From Thysanoteuthis rhombus (taxonomy: Eukaryota > Mollusca > Cephalopoda > Oegopsida > Thysanoteuthidae), in NCBI GenBank assembly GCA_963457665.1, contig OY735206.1, positions 29,300,377 to 29,364,376 on the forward strand: a stretch of 64,000 bases of DNA, given 5' to 3'. Position numbers and translations under genes: made by a program. Under the pieces are notes generated by a model, which was not told the origin of the DNA, did no database searches, and was given only the letters and a program-made list of their open reading frames with translations. How positions within the stretch are numbered: position 1 is the stretch's first letter; each line of letters starts with the position of its first letter. Shown here one piece after another: positions 36,901 to 49,819 of this stretch.

Positions 36901-39454
36901 CTATCTTTCTTCCTCAGTTGCTTCAGCACATTCCTTATTTTCTTAAATGCTTTTTTATTTCTTCTTTATCATAGGAGATGATAATTCTGAAGGAGCCTGG
37001 AAATCAGAATATTCTAACACTTCACGTATAGTTGTTCGTGGTCGATTGAAAGATGAAAACAAGCCAACAAGTTTCAATCAGCTTTGGAGTATTGAAGAAC
37101 AAAAACGGTATATCTTGTTTTGCCTTAGAATATGTATTTTTTTTTTTTTTTTTTTCTTCATTTGTCTATACCGGACATCTTTGCTATGTTAACTTAGTTT
37201 AAGGAGTTTTGAAACTTGGATTTTATGACAATTTTATGCAGTTTCTGTAGCAATTAGGCTTTTATAAGTAGGAGTTGACAGCTCTATACCCAAGACAGAC
37301 TACCTTTCCAGGCTAAAGAGATCCAACTGCCATGCTATTTATTTACAGCTTGGGGAAAAAGTGGACTCCTGCTTTTTCCAAGACCATTAGTGTTAGATGA
37401 ATGTAAGCAGTTTCAGATGAAACTCAAGCATTTATTCCAACTTTTGATGTCTGAAATTTCGAAGTTCATGTACTGTTGTTGAGACAAAAAAATATTCATT
37501 ATTATCAATTTTTTGCTACCTTTTACCTTCATCTTTATTGCTGCGTTCCAGTACTTCAGTGGTAAGAATGGTTGCACGTTGAATCAGCCACTATCCGGAT
37601 AAAGAGGGTTATTAGTTTGATTCTTACCTGAATTTTAATCTTCATTCTGATCCATGCTACAAATTTATTTAATCACAGCTGAAGGGAGCCTAGCCTAAGT
37701 TTAGTTGCAATAATAAGCCACAACAATTAAGATGAAGGTAAATTATAGCAAAAAATCAATAATAATGATTTGAAATACTTCATCTAATCAAATAAATAAA
37801 ATCTTTAAAAAGTATTCATTTCAAAAGAAAAATGTTCTTTAAATTTTTTTACTAAAAATGGTATGCCACTGAGGTGGGAAGTTCATTTTTTATGGTGTAA
37901 CTATGGAATTGAAATACTATGAATACCAACTGCCTTATATTCATGCAATGTTACTGATATAAAGATATTTTTAAACACTAATATGCCTGCATGCACCTCA
38001 TTGAGATTTTGATTAAGTAAGTTGAAAGAGTGGAATATCAAATATCTCTTTCCATGGGAGAAAATCCGAGCTGCAGCTTGGCTTGAATTTTAATAAGCAA
38101 GGTCATATAAAATACAAAGATAGACCATTCTTTCTTTTGGTCCTTTTATTTAATTAGTCATTTTTATCTGGCAGTTTCCTTTAACCTTTAACATTCAGCA
38201 GATGATATAATTTTTCTGCTATCTCGGGTGTCTCTTATTGGTGAATGAGTATGTTTTGGATCTTGCGGTTGTGTTGTCTTATCAATTTCAGTATGAGCAT
38301 ATACACAAGTTACATGCTTTTACTAAATGCACTAAATCTTGGTGCCCTTGAAAAAGATTGCAGAGTATAAATGGTTAAAAAAAAGGGTGATGAAATTCAT
38401 TGTGCCTTTTGGTCCCTGCAGACTTGAAGAATTATTGGTGAAATACCCCCCTGAAGAAGTGGAATCTCGACGTTGGCAGAAAATTGCTGCAAGTCTTGGA
38501 AACCGTACAACCCAACAGGTCAGTTTCAGTTTAGTATGTTGGCACGAAATTCCATACTACTTCCTAATTTCTAAGACTCTCCTACTTCTATAATTACAAC
38601 AACAACAACAACTACGAAATATTCGAGCACGTCATGGTGCATGGAGTCAACCACGTTCACCAGAGTTTTCCAACCTGATATGTTCAAGGTGTGTCTGCAC
38701 CAACTGATGGCTCTAGGCAGGTAGTTATTAGGTCCATCCTTGAAGTTCTTTATTGGTGATGTGGTGGAATCAGTAGATGTTGTCAGTGCTCTGCTGTTGA
38801 AGCCGTCTAGTCTAGTCACCAAGGTCTTATTTAGTGGCCAGATTTCAGACCAATACAGATGGACTCTTTGGTTTTATTCAATTAAATCTCTGAAAATTCA
38901 ACGGTGCTTCCAGGGCTATACTTGAGGCAGTGCAAACACAGGCCCAAGCTCCCTCCCCCATGTTTAACAAATATTTCCATTTTTTTCTTTTTCTTTTTGT
39001 GGATAAAAAATAGTAAGATGTCTCTCTACTGAATTTGTTTGAGAATTTATTCTGTTACAGAGATAGATTATTGATCCATGAAAAATTTCATGTTGAGTTA
39101 AACGTTATAATTTCATGAATACTTCATTTTTGTTTAGATTTATTCGCAAATAATTGCTAAATACAAAAATAGAAGGGATCATGAGAAATGTTATGCTCTG
39201 GGTCTGATCAATGTCAAACCATGAGTGCTTTGCTATTTAAGAATATTAAGTGCAGTGCAGATTGGAAATGAAGAATAAGCTCTGTGCAAGACTTGAATGC
39301 TCACCTGTTTTACTTTGGGAAGCTGTGCTCATATGTTAGTTTCAGCTTCCAAAAACAATTACACAAAATACATACAAAATCTTTAATCATATGTTCAAAT
39401 TAAGGGCTGAAGCATCAATTTTTTGAGGCTGGACATAACCTTTCACTACCACTC

Positions 39455-39519
<65 letters not shown>

Positions 39520-42500
39520 ATCTGTATGTATGTATTAGTCCTGAAAGCTTTGCAGCTTTAAGCACTCAAGATGCAGAAAAAATAGATGGGCTGGACACTT
39601 AGCACGAAGAAATGACTGCAGATGGAGTAAAATATTAACTGATTGATACTCATGGGACAGTTGATATAATAGGAAAAGACCAGACATTAGATGAAAATTG
39701 AAAGGTTTGCCAGTAAAACATGGCAGAGGGTAGTACAATCGCGTTCACCATGGAAGAAGATTGGTAAAGCCTTTGCCCGGAAGCAGACTGCTGATGATAT
39801 ATATATACATACAGAGATGCGCACATTCTGAATTCTGGTAAAATTGTTTTAATTTATATTTTATTTTTTAAAATATTTTTTTCAGGTTGCCAGCCGCGTC
39901 CAGAAATACTTTATAAAGTTAGCCAGAGCTGGACTCCCTGTCCCTGGCCGGACCCCAAATCTTACTTCCTACACACGAAGAGTAAGTTTGTACAGGGATT
40001 TTTTCTTCTTTTCTTGTAACCATCAGCCAGGAAGCAAAAGTGATTAGTAATTAATTAATTCTCCTGTCTATGATTTTATGTTCCTGACTCATTGAGTTTT
40101 GGAGTCTAAGAATCTGAGAAAACACATCTTTCTTAAAGCCCTAAAAAGAAAATAGTTGTTATCAGATGTAATCAAAATGTCTTTATTTGTTTATTTGGGG
40201 TCAGTCACATCTGAGAAACAAAGAAAATGGATATAATTTGCAAATTTGAAATCAAAATATATTTTAGGATGTGGATTCTATAAGTTCCATTTATTTTTTT
40301 TTATTTTTTTCAATTTACAAAAGTTTTATTTTGTCTTTGCGCAGACTGGACACAGACACCATCGTTTCAATCGTTTCTATCACCAATCAACATTCCTGCA
40401 AGCTCATGAGCCTCCTGTTTACATGTCAGATGATGACGAGGACAGCAATATGAGTATTGGTGGTAGCAGCTCTATGGATGCCGATGCTGTATATGGAGAA
40501 GAGAGTAAAGATGTCTCGGTCAGTATTAATTTTTGTCTATTCTCAATTGCTTAATGCCCAAGCTGGGCAACATTGACGAAAGTGGATAAGAGGAACTAAC
40601 CTTTAGCACTCTGTAGACAATTTCATCCAATGAGCAAAAAGTTTGTCCTGCCACTGCAGGCAACTCCGATCGATAGTGTGTTTGAATTTAGCAATTGTGT
40701 TTTTTTTTTTGTCAATTTCACTCATACATGAACAGACGTAAAAGTTGCAGGCTTTCAAAGTTACTAAATGCATAAAATCCCAGTGCCTTTGGAGAACAAA
40801 GCAGAGAGCTAAGTCAAGTTGAGCTTATCTAAAGACGATTATTCAATACCTGTCATGTTAGCGAGTTAGCTCTGACTACTATTATTGACTTACGATTCTG
40901 CAAATAACTCTTTATGTGGAGTTTTAATGGTAAGAATCTATTGGATTGCATTAGTAGAAATCCCAAACCAGTATGAATTAACTGTTGGAGTTTATCTAAA
41001 GATTCAAGACTAATGAATTTGTGTCTTTCTTCTTCAGTGAGATTAAAGTGCCAAGATAAATCCTGAAAAATGTTTTGTTATTTACTCTCAACACTTTCTA
41101 GACTGAATTTATTTCTAAACTTCACCAGATTTCTCTCCTTTCCATTGGTTGTGGGTACCACTTGATTATGATGTGACATTTTGATTGATTAAGTAATGTT
41201 ACTAACACCTAATGACAAAATGATTACACTTGTACTTCTGGTTGCTGTTTACGATGACTAAAAATGGATTTATGCTTAGCACATATGTTAATTATAGAAA
41301 ACCTGATGTTGCTTTTTAACAAGTTAGAATTTTATCTATTTTTAGCTTGCCATGCCAGACTGTCAGCCCCTTTGTAATTTGATTAATCTTAGGCTGGTCA
41401 TTGTAGGCTAAATCAGATGAAAATGGGCATTTTCACAATGTCCCACACCCTTTCATTGCAGGACCTGTTGGTCTTCAAACCCTGCTCCTGCATGTCTCCC
41501 ATCCTACAGATGCCTGTCCTCGCTCTGTCAAGAGTGCATTAGTCATGTTTGGGGAGTAGTGCACACCCAGCCTTTCTATGGGGTCTCATTCTGGATTATT
41601 TGGTGGGGTTCTTACTTCCGCCTGTTTCCATTCCGTATTTTTGTGGGAATATTCTGCTTTGTATCCCCTTCACTGTGACTAAACTTTTCGTCAATTTTAA
41701 TTGGCTGGGGACTGATACATGAGGATGTAGTGGGTGCTATGACAGGCCAATTTGCAGCTTTCAAGCTTTGCCGCAGTGTAATCTACGGATCTCTTGGGCT
41801 GCAATGCTTGTCGATGTAAGAGAGTGTGGGATGAAGTGTGCCTATGATTATGCAGCAAGCCTCATTAGGCAACAGGTTGATTTTCTTTGCATGGGTTGAC
41901 CTGCCCCCTGCACAGGTACACAGTATTCAGCATAACAAAATGCTAGGGCACTTAATCTAAATGCTTGCTAAAATGCAGTGACTTTAAACAAATCCTAAGT
42001 ATTGACATGGATTTTTTTTTTAAATCTTTTTTGATAGGATGAAGAAAGTATTCCACCAGAATTGAGAGACACAGAGGAATATGAAGAATTGATGAACCTA
42101 AAGAAAATGAAAATGAATCAGCTGAACTCAACTTCATCTGGAACCATAAATCTTCCTTGCTTCAAAGTAAATATTTATGCATGCGCTTGTTTAAAAATAC
42201 ATGCAATATAATCAGTGTTTGTCTTTTTTAAAAACATACATTATAATCTGTATGTGTATGCTTAAAAACAGATTCATTATAATCTGTGTGTGTGTATGTG
42301 CTTAAAAACAGATTCATTATAATCTCTGTGTGTGTGTGCTTGAAAACAGATTCATTGTAATGTGTGTGTGCGCTTGAAAACAGATTCATTGTAATGTGTG
42401 TGTGTGTGCTTGAAAATAGATTCATTGTAATGTGTGTGTGTGTGTGTATACTTAAAAACAGATTCATTGTAATCCCTGTGTATGTCCTTGAAAAATACAT

Positions 42501-45500
42501 ACAAAATAGTTGTTGTACCTACCAAATTACTATGTCACCTATGTTGTATCTGCAGGTTTCACTGTGTTGGCTATTATTGGTATGATTCTGACTGTTTGAT
42601 TCTTTTATTCATGTCCTTGTTGTCCCTGGTCGCACGAAGTAAAAAATAATTTCTGGTTACTTAGACCATAACCCAGTTCAGTTTGTTGCTCCACACACAA
42701 CTATGTCTTCACTTGTATTTACAAATATTGCAGTCAACATTTTGCTTGTGGAATGAGCCGTCACAATGCGCCTCTCGTTAAAACAAAGAATTTTTTTTTC
42801 ATGAGGGAGCCAAAATTTGTCTTTAGATTGGGCAGCTGTCATTGATGGTGATTGTATTTAAGTAAACTTCACTGGCATTTGTTTTTATCTCTTTTTTGAA
42901 AATACATACTTTCTTGACATGAAAATATATAATTACTCTTTGAAAACCTTATCAAAGAGAGCGAATCAAATGATACGAACTCTCCAGATAAGAAACATGC
43001 TTTCAGTTCTTTTTTCAAATAAATTTGCATTACCATGCTTATATACTTTCATCTATCCATACTTCTAATTATACCAAAATTGGTTGAAAAATTAGAATTT
43101 AGGTATGAACGGGTGAACAAGTTGAAGTATTCAGTCAAAAAAGTAGAAAAAGCTTTAAAAAAAAAATTTAAAAAAAGGAACTTCTGAGTTTTTCCAATAT
43201 TCATTTATGTCACACTGAGGAAGCCATTTATTATAATTTGGTCCTGAACACTTTATTTATTTAAAAGTAAATGAAAATTGTGTTGAAATATTTACATCAA
43301 TTTTTATTATGTAAACTTATTTATAGTAATGAATGTAGACTGTGTAGATTTTTATAACCTTCAGCCCATTATTATTATCTGAAAGACCCTGTCCAAAACA
43401 TCATAAATCTCAATACTTTGATAAATACTTTTCCTGGTGTTTTACACCCTAAAAAATTCCCATAAAAATATAGTTTATAATAAATGGAATCAAATTACAT
43501 ATGAACACTCTCTAGATGAGAAACATGCTTTCAATTTTTTTTTTTTTTACAAATTTGCATTACTATGCTAATATACTTGAATATACCCCATATTTCTAAT
43601 CAGACCAAAATCTGGTTTTAAATCATTTCTGAAAATGGCTTAGGCATACTGAAACAGGTAAAATACAGCAATGTTTATTTTGAAACTAGTTTATTGACAG
43701 CAGTATTTAAAATAATTTTTCTATTGTATTGTACATTTAAAATATCAAAAACATTGTTGCTCTGCATTTCCCCAGATCCCAATTTCAGACTTTATACATG
43801 AGGGTGATCAAATATATAACATAGCTAGCTGCTGGCTTCTGTTTGATGTAAACACTTTCAGAGTTAACATCGTTATAAAATAGGAGGAGACTTAATAGAA
43901 ATGTTAAAGATTATGCGGGGTTCTGAAGTAGTAAATCCTGATATATTTTTTTTACGAGACGGGAATACAAGGAACTGAGAGGCCACCTATGTATGACAGA
44001 AGTATATCAGAAAATTCTTTTTTAGCAACTGAATGGTGGAACTATGAAATAGCACTACATATTCCAGTAATCTATCAACAGATATAAGTGATTTTGAGAA
44101 TTAAAATGTTTATCATGATACCACAAAGGCTTAAGGCCTTAGATATTGTGTAAATATGATGGGTATTTGTATATACAATTTGCGTACCTTTTTCCCACTA
44201 GAATGAATGTTCTGTGTTTTGTTTTTCTATCAGTGTGACAATTGTCAATGTTCTCCAATCATGAACACTAGATGGCGATGTATAGACTGTCAGGATGAAA
44301 ATGGGACTGCTGTTGATCTCTGCAATAACTGTATTGACAGGTAAGTATTTTTGAGCAGAAAACACCATTAGTGTGATTGTGCATGCACTGCTAGCACACT
44401 TGTTCTTCCATGTATTTTTTTGTTTATTCATTCCATTTTTGCTCATCAATCAAACTTGCAGTTCCTATAAGTTCTTGTTAACTAGCATAGTACTTGTGGA
44501 AAATGAACAGATTAATGTTTTGGTATGAATATATTTATTGCAAACAAAACCCATACCTCAAACAAAATTTATTTTTCTGTGGATTTTCAACAACACTTCA
44601 TATTTTCTGGTAAATGATTTCAGAAAAATAAGGCAATAGAATTGGGTGAGAAAATTAATTTCTCTTTCAATATGTCGAAAACATCAGTTTTATTCATGAG
44701 AAAATGCCTGTGTTAATAACCTGTCCTAATACGAAGACATCAGCTTGTAGTGGTAGTAATGATATAGATGAGGACATGGCTATGTGTTTGAGTGTACGCA
44801 AAAACACAGACAGTAACTTGGCTTTACGCTCTTCATTTTTGCCTTAGTGTGATAGAAACCAACAAACAAAAAAAGTGGCAAGGCCTTTTATACTATAAAA
44901 AAGATTTTCTCTAAAAGATACAAGAGTAATAGTCAACAAAGATGAAATAAATATACAGCTTTTAATAATTATGTAAATAACACAAAAATATAGATATATT
45001 GCCACCTCTGCTTAAAAATGAATCACCATAGCATAGTTGCTTCATTTTTGTCACAATACGTCCACTCTGTACAATTATCTGCCTCCCTAGACTTTACTTA
45101 ACCCCCCTTCCAACCCAACTCTTCAGATAGTGATACAAGGTTACATAGAACTCTACATGGTTTGGCCAGATCAAAAGCCCCCGCATACAATCAACGGAAG
45201 TTGTCAATTTCATATGGTACGGGTGTTACAAAACCAGGACAAAAAAGGTTGTAATTTTTTTTCAAAAGAAAAATTAAACCATATATTTACTGTCTCTCAC
45301 TCTCCAGCCAAGCTTTTCCGAAAACACTTAAACATCATAAATGCCATGTCACAGCCGTGGCGAAATAAATGTGTCCGTTTTACCATGGATTATTGTAAAT
45401 TGAGCACCTGCCTTAAAACAAAAGTGTTGTTAGGTTCGCCCAGTAAATGTGGCTGTGGTGAAAGGTTTCGAAAGTTCATTTCATGCCACTTTTCTCATAC

Positions 45501-46624
45501 GAAAGGATTACATTAGTACCGGTTTCCCCAGTTGGTATAAAGTGTAGAAACAATTACCATTAATCTATACAGGGAAAAAATTGGGGGGGGGGTGTTCCCG
45601 AACGTCTACAGTTACCTGCCTTGATCTCAAAGGCTGAGGTTTGTTATCTACAGAGGCAGACTTCATTCAAAACACTCAACAGCTTGCAAACCTCTCTTGA
45701 ACCTATGTATCCTTTGAAAATTCAAGTCATACTTTTCTGTCAGTTGTGGCAAAAATCTTGTGCAAGGTTATTTTGTGGGTCTGGGGACTCTCGAAAATTT
45801 TCCTGCAGAAATTAATTATAAATGCTTCTTAGCTTTGCATCATTTTAGCTTACAAAAGGTCTCATAGGAACATTCTAGTTTTGTATTGTGGGGGAAACCT
45901 GCATCAATATAGTACAGTTGTTCCCAACCTTTTCAAGGTCATTCCCCACTTTTGTCTATAAGATTACTAGTTTTCCCACCCTTCCATTTAAGTGAGTTGC
46001 AATAAAGAATAATTTTATTTTGTGTATAATTAGACAACTTTATAATAGGAATTAGTTTAATTTTATAATTGTACAGCTGCTGCTGTGTATTTGTTACTCG
46101 AAGAAAGTAGGCGAAAATAATTAGAAACATCATTTGAAATTCTAATCAGCACAACTATTATTTTTTCCCATTTGCCTTATTCCAACCTTGGAGTACCTAT
46201 CCCCCACATCTAGTTAGAGAGATCTATATTTGAAACGTAGGGCCCACATGTGTGCTGGGACAGAAAGGGCCACCACAACCCTTCCCTTTTAGTGTGATAG
46301 GGAGGTGTTGCATCAGGGAGACAGATGCCTCAGGACTAGACATTGTAGACTTTAGACTTTTCTTTTTTTTTTTTTCTTCTCTTGTGGCCCCCAGGACAAA
46401 TCCTGGATCAGGTAAGAGTTTATCTGCTAAATGTGAAGCAATAAAATTGTGAAATTTAAATTATGATTTTTTTTTTTTTTTCCAGCAACTTTGAAAATTC
46501 AATCCACAACACCAGTCACAGATTTCAGCCTGTCAATCCACAAGGCTTTGTGGACAATGATTATACGAAATTCTCTACGGGAGATTATAATTACCTCGAC
46601 CCAAACTATATGCCAGCTAATTGA
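33985..46624 (+). CDS. ZZZ3: ZZZ3, ZZ-type zinc finger protein 3 (ATAC complex subunit), 444 aa, eight coding exons
   Basis: Exons: 33985-34444, 36975-37107, 38422-38518, 39886-39981, 40345-40518, 42038-42166, 44234-44340, 46486-46624. All are bounded by AG/GT and phases are consistent (1335 nt). The N-terminus is Lys/Glu-rich. Residues about 45-120 ([35 protein letters not shown]) match the conserved ZZZ3 coiled region. W191SIEEQ through [16 protein letters not shown] is the SANT/Myb domain ([16 protein letters not shown]). The ZZ finger has C364, C367, C379, C382, C393, C396 and H406/H410. The end, [12 protein letters not shown], matches vertebrate ZZZ3. The ZZ finger of ZZZ3 is known to bind the histone H3 tail and helps ATAC acetylate H3K9. 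Vertebrate ZZZ3 is about 900 residues; this one lacks the long N-terminal part. An AATAAA lies 10 bases after the stop. Confidence 0.95.
34487..34534. repeat. Perfect 15 bp hairpin beside the ZZZ3 exon 1 donor
   Basis: ACATCTTGCTGAAAA and its exact complement are separated by 18 bases. The hairpin begins 43 bases after the donor at 34445. Confidence 0.85.
34570..34700 (+). repeat. Repeat family A fragment
   Basis: Contains 'gcttacattgtaaatcaaac', 'cctcgctaaaaactta' and 'gggctccat'. This is the only family A piece seen in sense orientation to its host gene (ZZZ3). Confidence 0.6.
34905..35420 (+). repeat. tRNA-like SINE (family 1) with duplicated head
   Basis: Same blocks as 30880-31215, but the tRNA-like head occurs twice (about 35105-35180 and 35268-35345). 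The second has a good A box (atttagctcagtcactagg) and B-like box (gtgatttcaaatcacgg), with similar AT-rich sequence between them. Confidence 0.75.
35700..36260 (+). repeat. Repeat family B copy with three internal units
   Basis: Units of about 160 bp begin near 35775, 35937 and 36105, each with 'atatctccaaaagt.ct' and 'aatgaatttcatg' variants followed by 'agat/gg.ta.acaatgg'. It ends in 'taatctctgggtgctttttag', matching 16690-17065. Confidence 0.6.
37496..37768. mobile_element. Inverted-repeat element with a tRNA-like core (full form)
   Basis: Arms of about 30-45 bp at both ends (tcattattatcaattttttg and its complement) match 14042-14154. The centre (about 37543-37633) has a tRNA-like A box ('acttcagtggtaagaatgg') and a B-box-like stretch ('gtttgattcttacc'). 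Right-arm sequence also occurs at about 33640-33715. Confidence 0.6.
39540..39805 (+). mobile_element. RTE-type LINE 3' fragment
   Basis: Reads [20 protein letters not shown], then KRPDIR and [14 protein letters not shown], across stops and a frame change, ending at TGATGATATATATA. This matches the C-terminal tail and 3' end of RTE-type LINEs, a family related to but distinct from the copy at 22735-23628. Lies in the ZZZ3 intron before the exon at 39886. Confidence 0.7.
42238..42500. repeat. Minisatellite, about six units of 36-44 bp
   Basis: Units combine a TG run with 'cttgaaaacagattcattgt' or close variants. Lies 70 bases after the ZZZ3 exon at 42038-42166. The open frames across it, on both strands, are by-products of the repeat. 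Confidence 0.85.
42940..43110 (+). repeat. Diverged duplicate of 43485-43650
   Basis: 'gagaaacatgctttca' type sequence followed by 'aaatttgcattac.atgct' and 'ttctaat.a.accaaaat' occurs in the same order about 540 bp downstream. No coding potential. Confidence 0.55.
45910..46215 (+). mobile_element. Possible hAT-type MITE
   Basis: Begins with 'cagttgttcccaaccttttc', resembling a hAT terminus (CAGTGGTTCCCAACC), and has a partial inverted match near 'ttattccaaccttgg' at about 46180. No transposase. Confidence 0.35.
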
Positions 46625-46633
46625 TAATTTGTA

Positions 46634-46639
46634 AATAAA
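46634..46639 (+). terminator. ZZZ3 polyadenylation signal
   Basis: AATAAA 10 bases after the ZZZ3 stop codon; implies a very short 3' untranslated region if used. Confidence 0.6.
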
Positions 46640-49560
46640 ATTCATGAAAAAATACTAGCGAACTTTTGTTGTTGATATTGACTAGGGAAGCACATGGAGC
46701 AGCCAACTACAATAGACATGAAAAATAATTTTCCAAACATACAAAACTATGGCTTCCAAGTACTTTGGTTACTTTTCTTCTGTGTTACCAATTTAGATAT
46801 AAATCTATGATCTGTGAAATAATTTTATTAGAGAAATTATTATTAAAAGAACTTCAAACTTAACACTGTACTGCCTTGTGTACTGACTGATATATCTGGC
46901 CAGTTATAGAGTGATTGCAGTGCAGAGATTTCATCAAATGTTTCGTTAAGTGTTTTAAAGCAGTGTATTTGTCAACCTAGAAGACGCATGGTTGATATGA
47001 GTATTTTGGTTTTGGGACTACCACTGACTGCAACTTAACCAAGCCCCATAACTGTCCAATTTGAGCTCCGGTAGATAGCATCTCACTCATAGTACCAATG
47101 CATCGGATCCAGAGTAATATTTGCATTTTTTTCTTTCATCTTTTTTTTTTAACAAAATTTTAAAATGTATTATTCATAGGCAAATACAATCATTTTTCAT
47201 ATCCTAAGCAAAGTTTGGAGTCTATTGCGAGTTCCGTGAGAGGAAACAAAAAAATTAGGTATGTCCACAGTTTGGCAAGTTATCATTTTTCTGTGGCTGT
47301 TTATAATGAATATTATCTAGTGTGTAAGAGTATTTATCTGCCTCCCAAGAGGGTAGAATATGACTCAAGATTGAGGTTAGCGTAGGGAAAGACATACACC
47401 CTCAAACCCCTGGTAAATAGCAGGGTAGTTGAAGCTCTTTAGCCCTGTAAGGTAGTCCATCTAAGGGAAGGTTACTCTGATTGAAAAAAATGAAAAAAAA
47501 AACTACAGCTTGGCAGTCATAATAGCTGGTCCAAAGCCCGGCAGCATGCTTTGTTGAGGGAGATCAATAATCAATAGCAAAAAAAAAGTTGGGGGGTTAT
47601 CAATGGATAAGTCTATCTAAATTGGCAACACGGGAGAAAAAGTGACTGGAATTCTTTGAAGCTGTACTTCTGTACAGACGGAAATTTATTTTACACGACT
47701 ATTATGGCAGGCTGCACCACACACAATGAAGTTCCGTCCCTTAGGAACGGGCTCCACCCTAGTAATTGAAATACACAAATTATTTGGCATTCTGTTCCTA
47801 AATTGTATGGATCCATCAAAGGAAAAAAAAGTCGAGTGAACCCATTCGTATTTGATGCAAAACAAGAAAGAATGGAGGATCATTTTTTATTGAACAGAGG
47901 ATGGTATATAAATATATGTATATAAATAAGAAATAGCAATGATATCTCCATATTACAACAGCAGCATGCAAGACATGAATTGAAGAATTTCCTAAATGAA
48001 AAATGGTGGACAGCAAGAACACTGACAAGAAGCATTGATTTTCAAAAACATTGGGGGGGGGGGTAATGTTGTATTTTACATTTGTAAGATAGATTTTGCT
48101 TTCCAAACACCGAATAAGCTTCCTTCTACTTTTTTTTTTTTTTTCTTTTAATTAATTACATTGCATTTAAATCTATTTTTTTCAATTTTATTTCTTATGC
48201 ATTGATTATTTATCCTTGTTTTGGATATCTTAATGTCCAAAATGCAGTATAATTTATCAGGAAAAAGAATAAAAATCATAAATTTTGAGGTGTATTTTCG
48301 TAAATTCTTTTCCTTGTTTTTTTTTTTAAATAAAAAAAAAAGTATCACTACTGCTTTCATAAATTCAATTATGCCTGCTGAACATCGAGGACCTACTCAT
48401 ATTATTGTTAATGTAATCCTACTGGTCCCTATGATAATCACCAAAAATCGTACAATAACACACCTAACTAATTTTATACCTGATAAGTGGACATGTATTC
48501 AATTATGTCCAAAACTGAGATAAATAATCATAGCATCAGGAGAGAAAAAGAATCTGAATCACAATATTATTTCTTAGGAAAAAAATATAAAGGAGGTGAT
48601 TCAGTGTTCGGAATGTGAAGAATTTTTCACGAGCATAAAGCACAACATTATCAAGATTTTGAAATAAATATTAGCAAATAAAGAAAATGAAAGTACAGTA
48701 GACTCCAGTTAAATGGAACATCGGGTACGAGAGATGACCAATTGTAGGAGAACAATTAAACATAAGTAATATTTTGTCTTTTTATGCAACTCTGTTTAAA
48801 AGTAACAACTGCTTATAGGGACGAAAAATTTGTGATCCCGATTAAAAGGAATCCACTATACAAAACATCTTCAAAATTAAGCTGTATCATTTATTTTCAC
48901 TAAATTTTAGTTGTCAAAACTTCTTGAATAAGGGTCTGTAAAAATTAATTCTTTTATCTATTCTTTTTTTCTTCAGGAAAAGAAATCATTATATACAGTA
49001 GATTTTACAAGTAAGCAAATGTACAGATCAGAGAATGAAACCTGAAAAGCTCAAATTAAACCTTTTCCCGAGCAAATTAAAAAAACAGAAAGCAATTCAA
49101 AAAATCAAATTACATCAATGAACTTCTGTAATCACATATATACAGTTATCGTTACTAATGTTGATTTTATAAGTGAAACTACTTGACACTTGTCTCTTAA
49201 GACATTTGGTCTAAAAGATAATTTGCTTGTCATATTTCTCAATTTGCTTGCAAAAAGATATAAAAATGAATTCTCATTTAAACAAAATATATTAAAAGAC
49301 AAGTTCCAAGTAATTTCACTTGAAAAATCAACACTTGTAGAGACTGAGTTTTTTTACAATTCTTGTTCATTGATTCAATTTGTATGTCTTTTTAATTTGT
49401 TTGCCTTAATTTCTAATTCATTCGGGAAAAGATGTAGAATGTTGTTTTCAGAACACATGGTGAACTCTTCAGGCCTGAAACCTGTACGTTCACATACTTG
49501 CAAAATTTACCAAATCCACAAATGCTTCATATTAGCTGTAAACATTTAAATTCATATTGT
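46640..49560. other. Intergenic stretch between ZZZ3 and C10
   Basis: No gene seen. Holds a weak repeat family A 5' fragment (about 47500-47640: 'ggcagcatgctttgttga' and 'gttatcaatggataagt') and a pogo-like MITE (48697-48858). Confidence 0.45.
48697..48858. mobile_element. pogo/Tigger-like MITE
   Basis: Starts 'cagtagactccagttaaatg' and ends, in reverse complement, 'tagtggattccttttaatcg'. These are imperfect inverted repeats of about 25 bp resembling pogo-type ends, flanked by TA on the left and ATA on the right. About 160 bp, no coding capacity. Confidence 0.6.
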
Positions 49561-49564
49561 AAAA

Positions 49565-49740
49565 AATGAATTTCAATAGCAAGGGAAATAACTTCTGATT
49601 AAAATACTTCCCTTTGAACTTTAGGTAATTTCTTCTTCTTCCCTGTTAAATTCACAAAAGAGTTCTAAAATATTTTATGCTATTCACAGAAGAGTTCCAC
49701 TGTCAATTATGAGCAGTTATCAGTGGATCATGAATTCAAG
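49565..49740 (+). repeat. Repeat family C copy
   Basis: 'gcaagggaaataacttctga', 'acttccctttgaac' and 'gagttccactgtcaattatg' match 20925-21065. It lies just downstream of the C10 stop codon, so it may be part of the C10 3' untranslated region. Confidence 0.65.
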
Positions 49741-49819
49741 ATTAAAATGAGCCAACCAAAAAGTTTCTCATCTTCAGTGGATCCCTCGGCTACAGGCTGA
49801 GGGTCAAACAACCTTCATC

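Noticed and set aside
42228-42500. Minus-strand 90-codon repeat protein
   Set aside because: Translation of the minisatellite; repeat unit lengths are not all multiples of three and no splice or start context supports it.
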